A stretch of DNA of 64,000 nucleotides from Micromonospora mirobrigensis (lineage in GTDB: Bacteria; Actinomycetota; Actinomycetes; Mycobacteriales; Micromonosporaceae). This document shows, in pieces, positions 25,817 through 35,120 of the stretch (position 1 is the first letter of the stretch; the number at the start of each line of letters is the position of its first letter). The notes below the pieces were generated by a model. The model worked only from the letters and a program-made list of their open reading frames with translations, did no database searches and had not been told where the DNA came from. The stretch spans positions 42,142 through 106,141 of the forward strand of contig NZ_FMCX01000012.1 of the NCBI RefSeq assembly GCF_900091555.1, written 5' to 3'. The translations under genes were made by a program, and so were the position numbers.

Positions 25817-26230
25817 CTACGCCCCGGTGGTCGGCGACAGCGGCCCGCCATTCTTGCCGCCACTCTTCAGCAGCTTCTTGTAGAGGTCGTGAATGACCCG
25901 CTTGTCGAGGGCGTAGAGCTGCCGGCCGCCGATGTGCGGCACCAGATAGCAGCGGATGACGTCCCGGTAGTTGCTGAGCGTGGTCTCTTGGACGTCCAGC
26001 TCGCGCTCGTTGAGCCAGCTCTCCAACTCCGCGGCGACGCTGCCGTCGGCGCCGAGGTCCGCTCCCCCGTAGGCGGCTCGCGCCTGCTCTTCCGCCTTCA
26101 GGGCGGCAGCCTGGTTGGGGAACCCCTGCCGCTTGTGCTGACGACGACGCCCGTTGGCATCGGGCGGGAGGTCGATGATGAAGTACCAGCGGGTCTGGCC
26201 GTTGGCGAGGCGGTAGCTGTAGACAGCCAT
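25817..26230 (-). pseudogene. Truncated phage/ICE-type tyrosine integrase (N-terminal part)
   Basis: 137 codons with a good GGAGGTG ribosome site. It starts with an arm-type DNA-binding segment (YSYRLANGQTRWYFIIDLPP, QHKRQGFPNQAAALKAEE) and a core-binding SAM-like domain (ELESWLNERELDVQETTLSN, YLVPHIGGRQLYALDKRVIH). It stops at LSPTTGA, before the catalytic domain with its Arg/His/Tyr residues. It starts 120 bases from tRNA-Pro, the typical place for an element integrated at a tRNA 3' end. It marks the edge of a decayed integrated element. Confidence 0.75.
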
Positions 26231-26349
26231 CGGGCTGCACCTCCGCAGTAACGGGATCGGGGAGCACAGCCCACGCTAAGCGATCTCCGTTACTGCCAGC
26301 GTTACCGCAAGATCACACATGATCTTCTATATCCGCTGGTGAATACCAG

Positions 26350-26423
<74 letters not shown>

Positions 26424-26532
26424 ATGCCCCCGCGCGGTTTCCCCCGCGACAGCCGGTACAGCTTAGCGCAGGATCTTCGCACCGTGCGCACAGGCCCCGC
26501 CCGGCACGTCGTCCCGCCGCCGACGCGGTGCC

Positions 26533-27681
26533 CTACGCCTCGCGGAGGGTCTGGGCGGCGTGGTACCTGCGGTCCACCACCAGCATCACCACGACCACGA
26601 TGACCAGCGCGGCGAGGTGCAGTGCGCCGTTCGTGGCCAGCCCGACGGGCACCGTGCCCAGGACGGCGACGGCGGTGATCACCCTGCTCCGCACCGGCGC
26701 GATCCGCAGTGACCGCCGGATCGCGATGGTCGCCGCCAGGTAGAGCGTCGTGCCGCCGGAGAGCGCCGTCGCGGACTGCCAGGACGTCGGGTCGCCGGGG
26801 TGGGCGACCGCGGCGTGAACTCCCGCGGCGGCGACCACGATGCCCAGCAGCAGCGGGATGTGCGCGAAGAGCAGCCGGAGCGCCTGCCCGACCCGCCGGT
26901 CGGGGCCGACGGCGACCAGGGCGGCTTCGACCGCCGGCGTGTCGGTGAAGTAGGTCCACCAGAGGGCTGCCGGCAGTGCCAGCGCAAGGCCGATGACGGC
27001 TACGGTGCCGGCGGTGAGGTGCTCGACGTCGACCCCCATTCCGATGGCCACGACCGACTCGCCCAAGGCGATGATCACCAGCAGTCCGTGCCGCTCGATG
27101 AGGTGCGACGGCTGGATGCGGAACAGGGACTGCACGCGCACCCACGAGAAGCGGGGCACCAGGTACGGCACGACCGACTGGACCGCGAACGCCACCAGCC
27201 ACAGCGCGTACCGGGTGGCGCCCGCGGTGAGCCCGCCGGCCACGACCAGCAGGGCGGATCCGAGGTTGTACGCCGCCAGCCACCACAGCGCCCGACCGAT
27301 GTCGGCCTGGGTGAACAGCAGCAGGTGGACGCAGATGACCACGAGATAGCCGACGCCGAACACCAGGCCGGTATCGGTGTAGGCCCGCGGGATCCCGACC
27401 GCGGCGATCAGGAAGCCTCCCATCCCGAGGAACAGCAGCAGCTTCTGTGCGGGTGACCGCGGTGGCACGTGGTTGGCCAGCCCCACGTACCCGTCGAACA
27501 TCCACCACAGGATCCCGAAGAGCAGCACCACCCGGCCGAAGCCGGCCGGGGTCAGGTCCGCCTCCAGGACCCGGGTGAGCTGGGTCAGGGTGAACACGAA
27601 GACGACGTCGAAGAAGACCTCGACCGGGGTCACCCGGTCGGCCGGGGCGCGGCTCGGGTCGTGCCGGTGGGGCGCCCTCAT
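26533..27681 (-). CDS. Low temperature requirement A (LtrA) family membrane protein
   Basis: A 382-residue integral membrane protein with about ten hydrophobic segments. The family start is clear: RVTPVEVFFDVVFVFTLTQL, and the mid-protein motif LIERHGLLVIIALGESVVAI is diagnostic for LtrA. The biochemical role is unknown; the name comes from a cold-sensitive Listeria mutant. ATG 27681 overlaps the stop of the upstream hydrolase-like gene (ATGA), so the two are translated together. Confidence 0.88.
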   Translation of the reverse strand: MRAPHRHDPSRAPADRVTPVEVFFDVVFVFTLTQLTRVLEADLTPAGFGRVVLLFGILWWMFDGYVGLANHVPPRSPAQKLLLFLGMGGFLIAAVGIPRAYTDTGLVFGVGYLVVICVHLLLFTQADIGRALWWLAAYNLGSALLVVAGGLTAGATRYALWLVAFAVQSVVPYLVPRFSWVRVQSLFRIQPSHLIERHGLLVIIALGESVVAIGMGVDVEHLTAGTVAVIGLALALPAALWWTYFTDTPAVEAALVAVGPDRRVGQALRLLFAHIPLLLGIVVAAAGVHAAVAHPGDPTSWQSATALSGGTTLYLAATIAIRRSLRIAPVRSRVITAVAVLGTVPVGLATNGALHLAALVIVVVVMLVVDRRYHAAQTLREA

Positions 27682-29918
27682 GGTCCGGGCTGGGTGCGGC
27701 GCAGCCGGTCGGCCAACTCCCGGACCGCCTCGGTGAACCGCTCGTCGGACTCACAGGGCCAGTGCCCCTGGATGGCCGGTGGCACGCTGTCCCCCGGCGG
27801 CGCCACCACGTCCCGCGGGTCCCGCAGCCGCCGGTCCACGGCGCCGGCCGGCCCGGCGACGGGTGGGTCGCCCGGCCGGTTGGCGGCGAAGATCCAGCCG
27901 CCGATCGGGTCGGTGTCGCGCCACAGGTTGAGCCAGCGCCAGCCGATCCGGTCGCCGATGTCGTACAGCACGTCGCGACCCAGGTACGCGGGGAAGAGCC
28001 GGGCGTACAGGCGGTCCAGCGGGGAGCCGTAGGTCAGCAGCGCCACCCGCCGGCGTACCCGGGGCGGCAGTTGCAGCACGGTGGCGGCGAGCAGGACGGA
28101 GCCGTGACTGTGTCCGGTGAGCAGGACGCCGGCGTGCCGGTCGGCCAGGTAGCAGATCCGCTTGGCCAGCTCCGGCACGGCGCGCTCGGCGTAGCAGGGC
28201 GGCGCGAAGGGGTGCGCCGCCCGGGGCCAGAACGTCCCCAGGTCCCAGAGCACGCCGACGTACCGGCGGAACTCCGCCGTCCGGTAGGCCAGCAGACCAC
28301 CCACCAGCAGCGCCACCACCACCCCGGCGATCAGGTAGCTGCCCAGGGTGAGCACGAAGTTGACGAAGTCGCCGGGCACGCCGAGGAGGCTCTCCGCGAG
28401 GGGGCTGGGTTGCAGACCGAGCAGCCCGAGCGCGCTCGCCGCCAGCCCCAGCGCCGTCAGGGAGGCGTACGCCATCGCCAGCGGGCCGAGCCGTTCGGTG
28501 AACCGGGCCCGGGCGATGGTTCTCTCGACCCGCTGCTTTCGGGCCGCGGCGCTCGACGGGCTGGCCCGGAAGTCGGCGGCGACGATCGCCGCGGCGGCCC
28601 GACGACGGTCGCGCCGGGACAGCAGGGTCATGCCGGCGACCAGCAGCACCGCGGCGATGGTCGTGAAGAAGAAGTTGAAGATCGCCCACTTGTAGGCCGG
28701 CGGTGGGGCGGCCAGGTCGTCCGGGCGGGCGGTGATCGCGCGGCGGTTCAGGAAGTACGCCATCCGGTAGATCATCTCGGCGGAGAGGGCGCCCGCCAGG
28801 CCCACCGCCACCGCCGCGAGGACCGGCGCTCCGAAGCCGCGTAGCAGCGCCGGCCGCGAGTCGTGGCCGGCCCGCCGCCAGAGCGCCAGCACGGCCAGCG
28901 CGACCAGCTGCCCCATCTGGGCGAGCAGCACCCAGCCGACGATGCGGCCGTAGCCGGGCAGTCCCGTCGATGGGGGCCACCGGTCCCGGTTCAGCGCCAC
29001 GACGGCGACGGCGACCACGGCCAGCCCGCAGGCGGTGGCGCGCAGCACCGCGGTGAGCCCGTCCGGTGTGCGGGCGGCGGCGGGCCGTTCCAGCAGGGTG
29101 GGCGCGCAGAGCAGCGCCGCACAGCTCGCCAGCACCAGCAGCGCCAGCGCGGCCAGGACGGTCGGCACCGGGGACGGGTCGGCGGCGGCGCTCGCCGCGA
29201 GCAGGACGAGGGCCAGCGCCGCGAACGCGGCGGCGATGTGGATGGCCCGCAGCCGGCCCACCATCGGCGCGCCGTCCCACTGGCCGACCGCGGTCAGCCG
29301 GTCCCCGCCGGGTTCACCGCCGGGGGTCCGGAACGCGTCGTACGAGCGGCCGGGCCGGGCGCCGAGCAGCCAGACCAGCACGATGGCCGAGACGGGCAGC
29401 AGGGTCAGCACCGCCAGTCGCAGCCCCGGGGGGCGGTCACCGAGCCAGGACAGCCAGGTGCGGCTGGTCAGGCACCGTGCGGAGCCCATGCACTTCCAGG
29501 CGATCAGGTCGAGGGCGACCCCGGCGGCGGCGAGCACGTAGAGCAGGGTGAGGTTGAGCGCGACGAGCCGGCACAGCACCCTGACGCCGGCGCCCGATCC
29601 CCGCCCGGCCGGCCGCATCCAGATCGCCACGTTGCTCAGCATGAACGGCAGCAGGAAGACAAGGGAGAGCGTCCGCACGGCGGTGCCCGACGGCAGGTCG
29701 CTCCACCGGTACGCCTCCAGCACCACCCCGCCGGGTCCGGTGGAGTCCGGGTAGCCGGGCCGGGGGCGGTAGAAGCCGCCGCTGCGGTCGCCGGCCACCT
29801 GGTACACGTGCGGGCGGTCGAGGATCTGCTCGGCCTCCGCGCCCGACACGCCGTGCACCCGCAGCTCCACCACGACCCGGGCCGCCTCCTGGCGCCGGGA
29901 CGGCGACCTCTCCGACAT
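27678..29918 (-). CDS. Large membrane protein with alpha/beta-hydrolase-like motif
   Basis: About 746 residues from ATG 29918; a GTG at 29969 would add 17. It begins VVVELRVHGVSGAEAEQILD, a recognisable N-terminus of a group of actinobacterial proteins. Then several membrane segments follow (for example LVFLLPFMLSNVAIWM, LTLLYVLAAAGVALDLIAW, LIAGVVVALLVGGLLA). Near residue 625 is LLTGHSHGSVLLAATVLQL, a GxSxG nucleophile elbow (Ser in GHSHG), then TYGSPLDRLY, as in membrane-anchored lipases/esterases. Substrate unknown. No terminator is seen before the LtrA gene. Confidence 0.7.
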   Translation of the reverse strand: MSERSPSRRQEAARVVVELRVHGVSGAEAEQILDRPHVYQVAGDRSGGFYRPRPGYPDSTGPGGVVLEAYRWSDLPSGTAVRTLSLVFLLPFMLSNVAIWMRPAGRGSGAGVRVLCRLVALNLTLLYVLAAAGVALDLIAWKCMGSARCLTSRTWLSWLGDRPPGLRLAVLTLLPVSAIVLVWLLGARPGRSYDAFRTPGGEPGGDRLTAVGQWDGAPMVGRLRAIHIAAAFAALALVLLAASAAADPSPVPTVLAALALLVLASCAALLCAPTLLERPAAARTPDGLTAVLRATACGLAVVAVAVVALNRDRWPPSTGLPGYGRIVGWVLLAQMGQLVALAVLALWRRAGHDSRPALLRGFGAPVLAAVAVGLAGALSAEMIYRMAYFLNRRAITARPDDLAAPPPAYKWAIFNFFFTTIAAVLLVAGMTLLSRRDRRRAAAAIVAADFRASPSSAAARKQRVERTIARARFTERLGPLAMAYASLTALGLAASALGLLGLQPSPLAESLLGVPGDFVNFVLTLGSYLIAGVVVALLVGGLLAYRTAEFRRYVGVLWDLGTFWPRAAHPFAPPCYAERAVPELAKRICYLADRHAGVLLTGHSHGSVLLAATVLQLPPRVRRRVALLTYGSPLDRLYARLFPAYLGRDVLYDIGDRIGWRWLNLWRDTDPIGGWIFAANRPGDPPVAGPAGAVDRRLRDPRDVVAPPGDSVPPAIQGHWPCESDERFTEAVRELADRLRRTQPGP

Positions 29919-30106
29919 CGGCCCGTTGACCCCCGCGGCATGGCCGGCGACCCGGTACGGGCCGCGCACCGACGACGGGTACCCGACGCCGGCTGGCCCG
30001 GGTGACTACCCCGACCGCGCTTCGTCATTCGCGGGCCCGGTGCCCGAGGTGTGACGCGACACTCCCCCAAAGCGTCCTAGGAGGGTGGGTCGACGGCGGG
30101 TACGCG

Positions 30107-30140
30107 GACGCCGGGTGACCTGAGGCGGTCACCCGGCGTC
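30107..30140 (-). terminator. Hairpin terminator after der
   Basis: Perfect 14-bp stem GACGCCGGGTGACC (30107-30120) with GGTCACCCGGCGTC (30127-30140) and a 6-base loop, 15 bases past the der stop. Confidence 0.85.
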
Positions 30141-30154
30141 GGGGCGTACCAGGG

Positions 30155-31558
30155 TCAGCCGTGCGCCTTGCCGCGGCCGCCGGGGCCGAGCTTCTTGCGC
30201 GGGCGTACCGAGATCTCCACCGGGCTGCCCTCGAAGCCGAACTCCTCGCGCAGCTTGCGCTCGACGAAGCGCTGGTAGCCGGCGTCCAGCGGCGCGGTGG
30301 TAAAGAGCACGAAGCGCGGCGGAGCGACGCCGGCCTGGGTGGCGAAGAGGATCTTCGGGGCCCGACCGCCGCGCACCGGGTGCGGGGTGGCCTGCACCAG
30401 CGCGGTCAGCCACTGGTTGAGCTGCGCGGTGGGAACCCGGGTCTCCCAGCTGGCCAGGGCCTTGCGCAGCGCCGGGGCGAGCTTGTCGACCGCCCGGCCG
30501 GTCTGCGCGGACAGGTTCAACCGGATCGCCCACGGGATACGGCGCAGCTCCCGGTCGATCTCCTTGTCCAGGTAGTACCGGCGGTCGGCGTCGACCAGGT
30601 CCCACTTGTTGAAGGCGATGACCAGGGCCCGGCCGGCCTCGACGACCATGGTGAGGATCCGCTGGTCCTGCTCGCTGATCACCTCGCTGGAGTCCAGCAG
30701 CACCACCGCCACCTCGGCCGCCTCGATCGCCGCGGCGGTCCGCAGGCTGGCGTAGTACTCGGTGCCGCTGGCCTGGCCGACCCGCTTGCGCAGGCCCGCG
30801 GTGTCCACCAGCTGCCAGGTCTCGCCGCCGATCTGCACCAGGCTGTCCACCGGGTCGACGGTGGTGCCGGCGACCGAGTCGACGACCGCCCGCTCCTCAC
30901 CGGAGAAGCGGTTGAGCAGGCTGGACTTGCCGACGTTGGGGCGGCCGACCAGGGCCACCCGACGCGGGCCGCGCGGGCGGTTCTCCACGATCTTCGGCGC
31001 CTCGGGCATCGCGTCCAGGATCGCGTCGAGCAGCTCGCCGGAACCCCGGCCGTGCAGCGCCGAGACCGGGTACGGCTCACCGAGGCCCAGCGACCACAGC
31101 GAGGTGGCCTCCAGCTCGATGGCGGTGTTGTCGGTCTTGTTGGCGACCAGGATCACCGGCTTGGCGCTGCGCCGCAGCATCTTCACCGCGGCCTCGTCCA
31201 CGTCGGTCGAGCCGACCATGGCGTCCACCACGAAGATCACCACGTCGGCGGTGGCCACCGCGATCTCGGCCTGCGCGGCGATCGCCGCGGCCCGGTCCTT
31301 CGCGTCCGGCTCCCAGCCGCCGGTGTCCACGACGGTGAATTCCCGGCCGTTCCACTGCGCGTCGTACGGCACCCGGTCCCGGGTCACCCCGGGAACATCC
31401 TCGACGACCGCCTGCCGGCGGCCGATGATCCGGTTGACCAGCGTCGACTTGCCCACGTTGGGGCGGCCGACGACGGCCACCACCGGCCGCGGACCGGTCG
31501 GCTCCTCGGTGTCGAGGTCCGGCTCCCGCAGCTCCACCCAACCGTTGTCGTCGATCAT
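30155..31558 (-). CDS. der: Ribosome-assembly GTPase Der (EngA)
   Basis: A 467-residue double GTPase needed for 50S ribosome maturation. Two P-loops (VVGRPNVGKSTLVNRI; LVGRPNVGKSSLLNRF), two DxxG motifs (VDTGGWEPDA; VDTAGLRKRV) and two NKxD motifs (VANKTDN; FNKWDLVD) are followed by the KH-like C-terminal domain, ending in a basic KKLGPGGRGKAHG tail. ATG 31558 overlaps the TGA of the repeat-encoded mini-ORF, which itself overlaps cmk, so translation from cmk to der is coupled through the mini-ORF. cmk-der order matches other actinobacteria. Confidence 0.96.
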   Translation of the reverse strand: MIDDNGWVELREPDLDTEEPTGPRPVVAVVGRPNVGKSTLVNRIIGRRQAVVEDVPGVTRDRVPYDAQWNGREFTVVDTGGWEPDAKDRAAAIAAQAEIAVATADVVIFVVDAMVGSTDVDEAAVKMLRRSAKPVILVANKTDNTAIELEATSLWSLGLGEPYPVSALHGRGSGELLDAILDAMPEAPKIVENRPRGPRRVALVGRPNVGKSSLLNRFSGEERAVVDSVAGTTVDPVDSLVQIGGETWQLVDTAGLRKRVGQASGTEYYASLRTAAAIEAAEVAVVLLDSSEVISEQDQRILTMVVEAGRALVIAFNKWDLVDADRRYYLDKEIDRELRRIPWAIRLNLSAQTGRAVDKLAPALRKALASWETRVPTAQLNQWLTALVQATPHPVRGGRAPKILFATQAGVAPPRFVLFTTAPLDAGYQRFVERKLREEFGFEGSPVEISVRPRKKLGPGGRGKAHG

Positions 31559-31620
31559 GCCGAGCCACCCTTCGTTCGCGACTGCGGGGCTAGCAACACC
31601 GGCTCACTCCTCGCGCTCAC
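31555..31620 (-). CDS. Repeat-encoded 21-residue mini-ORF linking cmk and der
   Basis: GTG at 31620-31618 overlaps the cmk stop (GTGA) and the TGA at 31557-31555 overlaps the der start (ATGA). The peptide starts VSARSEPVLLAPQSRTKG and ends GSA. The sequence is one unit of the repeat seen at 8.4 and 44.7 kb, slightly diverged. It also supplies AAGGGTGG before the der ATG. The peptide itself may be irrelevant; its reading keeps ribosomes moving from cmk to der. Confidence 0.6.
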   Translation of the reverse strand: MSARSEPVLLAPQSRTKGGSA

Positions 31621-31623
31621 CGG
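31570..31623 (-). repeat. Coupling repeat, copy B (single unit) between cmk and der
   Basis: One unit sharing CGAACGAAGGG..., GAGCCCCGCAGTCGCGAAC-like and GTGAGCGCGAGGAGTGAGCC blocks with the 8.4 and 44.7 kb copies (minus strand), with a few substitutions such as CTAGCC for CGAGCC. Confidence 0.88.
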
Positions 31624-32297
31624 GCACCCCGCTCGGTGAGCAGATCGCGCAGCCGGGCGACGACCTCGTCGATGCCCAGCTCGGTGGTGTCCAGCACGAC
31701 CGCGTCGTCGGCCTGCCGCAGCGGGTCGGCCGTGCGGGTCGAGTCCAGCCGGTCCCGGCGGGCCAGGTCGGCGGCGGTGGCCGCGACGTCGGCGGCGTCC
31801 TCGGTGCTGCGCCGCTTCGCGCGAGCCGACTCGGAGGCGGTCAGGTAGACCTTCAGGTCGGCGTCGGGAGCCACCACCGAACCGATGTCGCGGCCCTCGA
31901 CCACGATCCGGCCGGCGTTGGCGATCATCTCCCGCTGCCGCTGCACCAGCAGGGCGCGTACGGCCGGCACCGCGGAGACGGCGGAGACTGCACCGGTCAC
32001 CTCCGGGCCACGGATGTCCTTGTCGACGGCGGTGCCGTCGACGGTCACGCCGTACCCCTGCGGGTCGGTGCCGATGCGCAGCTCGACCTCGCCGGCGACC
32101 TTGGCCACCGACTCGGCGTCGGCCGGGTCGACCCCGGAACGCAGCACCGCCCAGGTGATCGCCCGGTACATCGCCCCGGTGTCCAGGTAGCGGGCGTCGA
32201 TGCCGCTCGCCAGCCGCCGGGAGACGGTGGACTTGCCCGAACCGGATGGTCCGTCGACGGCGACCACACACCGCCCGGTTCGTATGTTCTGCCCCAC
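31617..32297 (-). CDS. cmk: Cytidylate kinase
   Basis: 226 residues. P-loop VAVDGPSGSGKSTVSRRLA, CMP-site YLDTGAMYRAITW, GRIVVEGRDIGSVVAPDADL and the LID DLARRDRLDSTR are intact. It phosphorylates CMP/dCMP. GTG 32297 is chosen because GAGGAGGAAC lies directly upstream; the open frame is longer but has no site. Its stop lies in the coupling repeat. Confidence 0.95.
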   Translation of the reverse strand: MGQNIRTGRCVVAVDGPSGSGKSTVSRRLASGIDARYLDTGAMYRAITWAVLRSGVDPADAESVAKVAGEVELRIGTDPQGYGVTVDGTAVDKDIRGPEVTGAVSAVSAVPAVRALLVQRQREMIANAGRIVVEGRDIGSVVAPDADLKVYLTASESARAKRRSTEDAADVAATAADLARRDRLDSTRTADPLRQADDAVVLDTTELGIDEVVARLRDLLTERGAR

Positions 32298-32482
32298 CGT
32301 GTTCCTCCTCGGCCCGTGTCTCGCGGGCACCCTGCTGTGCCGTTGAGCGGATGTGTTCGGTGTCAATGATGCCCGCGGCCCCGACCGGGCCCGCACGCGC
32401 CGCCCCCGGAGGCGACCCACGCCACCGGCCGGCGCCCGGCCGCGACGAAGCCTACCGGCAGCCGTACCCGTAACGACGCGGG

Positions 32483-33253
32483 TCAGTCCCCGACGGCCTT
32501 GAACAGGGCGGCGACCTCCGCGTTGGTCAACCGGCGCAGCCGCCCGGTCCGCAGGTCACCCAGCTTGATCGGCCCGATCGAGGTACGGATCAGCCGGGAC
32601 ACCGGGTGCCCGACCTCGGCCATCAGGCGCCGGACGATGTGCTTGCGCCCCTCGTGCAGGGTCAGCTCCACCTGGGCGCTCTTGCCCAGGGTGTCCACCA
32701 GCTTGAACGAGTCGAGCTTGACCGGCCCGTCCTCCAGCTCCACACCGGCCAGCAGCCGCTTGCTCAGGTTGCGCGGGATCGGCCCGGCCACCTCGGCCAG
32801 ATAGGTCTTGAGCACCTCGTACGACGGGTGCATCAGCTTGTGCGCGAGGGTGCCGTCGTTGGTGAGCAGCAGCAGGCCCTCGCTGTCGGCGTCGAGCCGC
32901 CCGACGTGGTAGACCCGCTGCTCCAGCCGCGCGCCGATGAAGTCGGCCAGCTCGGTGCGGCCCTTCTCGTCGGCCATGGTGGTCACCACCCCGCGCGGCT
33001 TGTTCATCGCCACGTAGACCAGACGGACGTCGGCCTGCAACCGCTCCCCGTCGACGACGATGACGTCGCGGGTCGGGTCGGCCTTGTCGCCGAGCTGCGC
33101 CACCCGCCCGTTGACGGTCACCCGGCGCCGGAAGATCAGGTCCTCACAGGCACGCCGGGAGCCGACGCCGGCGGCGGCGAGCACCTTCTGGAGGCGCTCG
33201 GCGCTCTCGTACACGGGGGCGTCGGGCTTCGGGGAACGGTCATCGCGTGGCAT
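32483..33253 (-). CDS. rRNA pseudouridine synthase, RluB/RsuA family
   Basis: 256 residues: S4 domain (RLQKVLAAAGVGSRRACEDL), then the catalytic motif with the Asp in YHVGRLDADSEGLLLLTNDG, and EGRKHIVRRLMAEVGHPV. It modifies uridine in 23S or 16S rRNA. ATG 33253 is preferred over TTG 33259. The gene overlaps scpB by 14 bases. Matches Rv1711 in the conserved order scpA-scpB-rluB-cmk-der. Confidence 0.92.
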   Translation of the reverse strand: MPRDDRSPKPDAPVYESAERLQKVLAAAGVGSRRACEDLIFRRRVTVNGRVAQLGDKADPTRDVIVVDGERLQADVRLVYVAMNKPRGVVTTMADEKGRTELADFIGARLEQRVYHVGRLDADSEGLLLLTNDGTLAHKLMHPSYEVLKTYLAEVAGPIPRNLSKRLLAGVELEDGPVKLDSFKLVDTLGKSAQVELTLHEGRKHIVRRLMAEVGHPVSRLIRTSIGPIKLGDLRTGRLRRLTNAEVAALFKAVGD

Positions 33254-34103
33254 CGGCAAGCTCTTCTACGTCGTCGGGCAGGAAAGGGGCGAGCGGCGGC
33301 AGGTCGGCCACCGAGTCCAGGCCCAGCTTCTCCAGGAACAGGGTGGTGGTCCGGTAGAGGAACGCCCCGCTGTCCGCTTCGGTGCCGCACTCCTCGACCA
33401 GGCCACGGGAGACCAGGGTACGGATGACCCCGTCGCAGTTCACACCCCGGATGGCCGAGATGCGCGACCGGGTCACCGGCTGCTTGTAGGCGATCACCGC
33501 GAGGGTCTCCAGGGCGGCCTGCGTCAACCGTACCGACTGCCCGTCCAGCACGAACCGCTCGACGTGGTCGGCGTATTCCGGCCGGGTGTACAACCGCCAG
33601 CCACCGGCGGCCCGGCGCAGCTCGAAGCCGTGCCCGGCGGCCGTGTAACCGGCGGCGATGTCGTCGAGCACCGGCCCGATCCGCTCCGGGGACTGGTCGA
33701 GGACCTGGGCCAGGGTGAGTTCGCTCACCGGCTCGTCCACCACCAGCAGGATGGCCTCCAGGGCGCCGCGCAGCTCCGCGTCGTCCATGACCGGCTTGGG
33801 CTCCGGCGGTGGCGTCGCCCGCCGCCGCCCCGCAGCCCTCCCCCGGGGTACGCCCGCAGCCGGCTCCCCCGCCGTCGGCGGCTGCGCGGGCGTGGCGTCC
33901 CGGTCGTCGCGGCCGGCCCGCTCGCGCGGCTCGGGCTCCAGTCGGCCGGTCTCCGGATCCGCGGGCTCCCCCGGCCCATCGGCCGGCTCCCCGGGCCCCG
34001 CGCCCGGCTCCCCCGCTCCGGTCGGAGCCGGGGGGCGGTCCCACGGGGGGATCCAGGCCGCGGCCTGCTCGGCCAGGGAGTCGCGCCGCTGTTCGTCGCT
34101 CAT
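33240..34103 (-). CDS. scpB: Segregation and condensation protein ScpB
   Basis: 287 residues. The first 100 are a Pro/Gly/Glu-rich disordered extension. The winged-helix pair starts at LRGALEAILLVVDEPVSELT and includes QAALETLAVIAYKQPVTRSR, then ISAIRGVNCDGVIRTLVSRG, the classic ScpB signature. Works with ScpA and SMC in chromosome compaction. ATG 34103 has AGGAGTGA upstream and lies 4 bases after the scpA stop. Confidence 0.93.
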   Translation of the reverse strand: MSDEQRRDSLAEQAAAWIPPWDRPPAPTGAGEPGAGPGEPADGPGEPADPETGRLEPEPRERAGRDDRDATPAQPPTAGEPAAGVPRGRAAGRRRATPPPEPKPVMDDAELRGALEAILLVVDEPVSELTLAQVLDQSPERIGPVLDDIAAGYTAAGHGFELRRAAGGWRLYTRPEYADHVERFVLDGQSVRLTQAALETLAVIAYKQPVTRSRISAIRGVNCDGVIRTLVSRGLVEECGTEADSGAFLYRTTTLFLEKLGLDSVADLPPLAPFLPDDVEELADATR

Positions 34104-34107
34104 CGGG

Positions 34108-35097
34108 TCACTCCTGCGTCTGCGCGGTCTCGTCCACCACACCGGCCGGCGGGACAGGCTCGACGGGGGTCGGGGCGGGTTCGGCGGGGGCGCCGGCGTA
34201 CTCGTCGACGTCCAGTTCGGTGTCGGCGTCGGCCGGGCCGGTCCAGCGTACGGTCAGCTCCTCCAGCGCCTGCTCCTGCACGAACGCCACCAGCCCCTGC
34301 CGGTACAACTCCAGCAGCGCCAGGAAGCGGGCCACCACCTCCAGGGTCATCTCGCAGTCGGCGCAGAGCGCGCTGAAGGTGGCCGTGCCGGCCCGGCGCA
34401 GCCGCCCGGAGATGATCTCGGCGTGCTCCCGGACGCTGACCCGGACCATGTGCACGTGGGCGATGGAGACCTCGGGCACCGGCTTCGGGGTCATCGCCCG
34501 CACGGCGAGCTTGAGCAGGCGCTGCGGGCCGACGCCGAGCACCAGGTCGGGCAGCGCCTCGGCGTACCGGGGCTCCAGGGTGACCGCCCGCGGGTACCGC
34601 CGGCCCCCCACCGACTCCAGCTCGGCGATGTGCGCCGCCGCCTCCTTGTACGCCTTGTACTGCAACAGCCGGGCGAAGAGCAGGTCCCGGGCCTCCAGCA
34701 GGGCCAGGTCCTCCTCGTCCTCCACCTCGGCCGAGGGCAGCAGCCGGGCCGCCTTGAGGTCCAGCAGGGTCGCCGCGATCAGCAGGAACTCGCTGGTCTC
34801 GTCCAGGTCCCACCGGTCGCCCATCGCCCGGATGTACGCGATGAACTCGTCGGTGACCTTGTGCAGCGCCACCTCGGTGACGTCCAGCTTGTGCTTGCTG
34901 ATCAGCTGGAGCAGCAGGTCGAAGGGGCCGGTGAAGTTCGCCAGCCGGACGGTGAAGCCGGCGCTCTCCTGCGCCGCGGGCACGCCGTCGCCGTCGGTGG
35001 GCACCTCGGCGGCGACCTCGGCCGCCACCACGGGCGGCTGCTCCGGGGTCGTCGGCGGGTCCAGCAGGGGCGCGGTCACCGGAAGACCGTAGTCCAC
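34108..35097 (-). CDS. scpA: Segregation and condensation protein ScpA (kleisin)
   Basis: 329 residues from GTG 35097; an in-frame GTG at 35079 is also possible. After a roughly 50-residue variable leader the kleisin domain begins FTVRLANFTGPFDLLLQLIS, then KLDVTEVALHKVTDEFIAYI and LLIAATLLDLKAARLLP. The C-terminal winged helix (LEVVARFLALLELYRQGLVA) binds the SMC head. ScpA bridges SMC heads. Confidence 0.92.
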   Translation of the reverse strand: MDYGLPVTAPLLDPPTTPEQPPVVAAEVAAEVPTDGDGVPAAQESAGFTVRLANFTGPFDLLLQLISKHKLDVTEVALHKVTDEFIAYIRAMGDRWDLDETSEFLLIAATLLDLKAARLLPSAEVEDEEDLALLEARDLLFARLLQYKAYKEAAAHIAELESVGGRRYPRAVTLEPRYAEALPDLVLGVGPQRLLKLAVRAMTPKPVPEVSIAHVHMVRVSVREHAEIISGRLRRAGTATFSALCADCEMTLEVVARFLALLELYRQGLVAFVQEQALEELTVRWTGPADADTELDVDEYAGAPAEPAPTPVEPVPPAGVVDETAQTQE

Positions 35098-35120
35098 GTC
35101 GGGGCCACCCGGGCTGCCGG

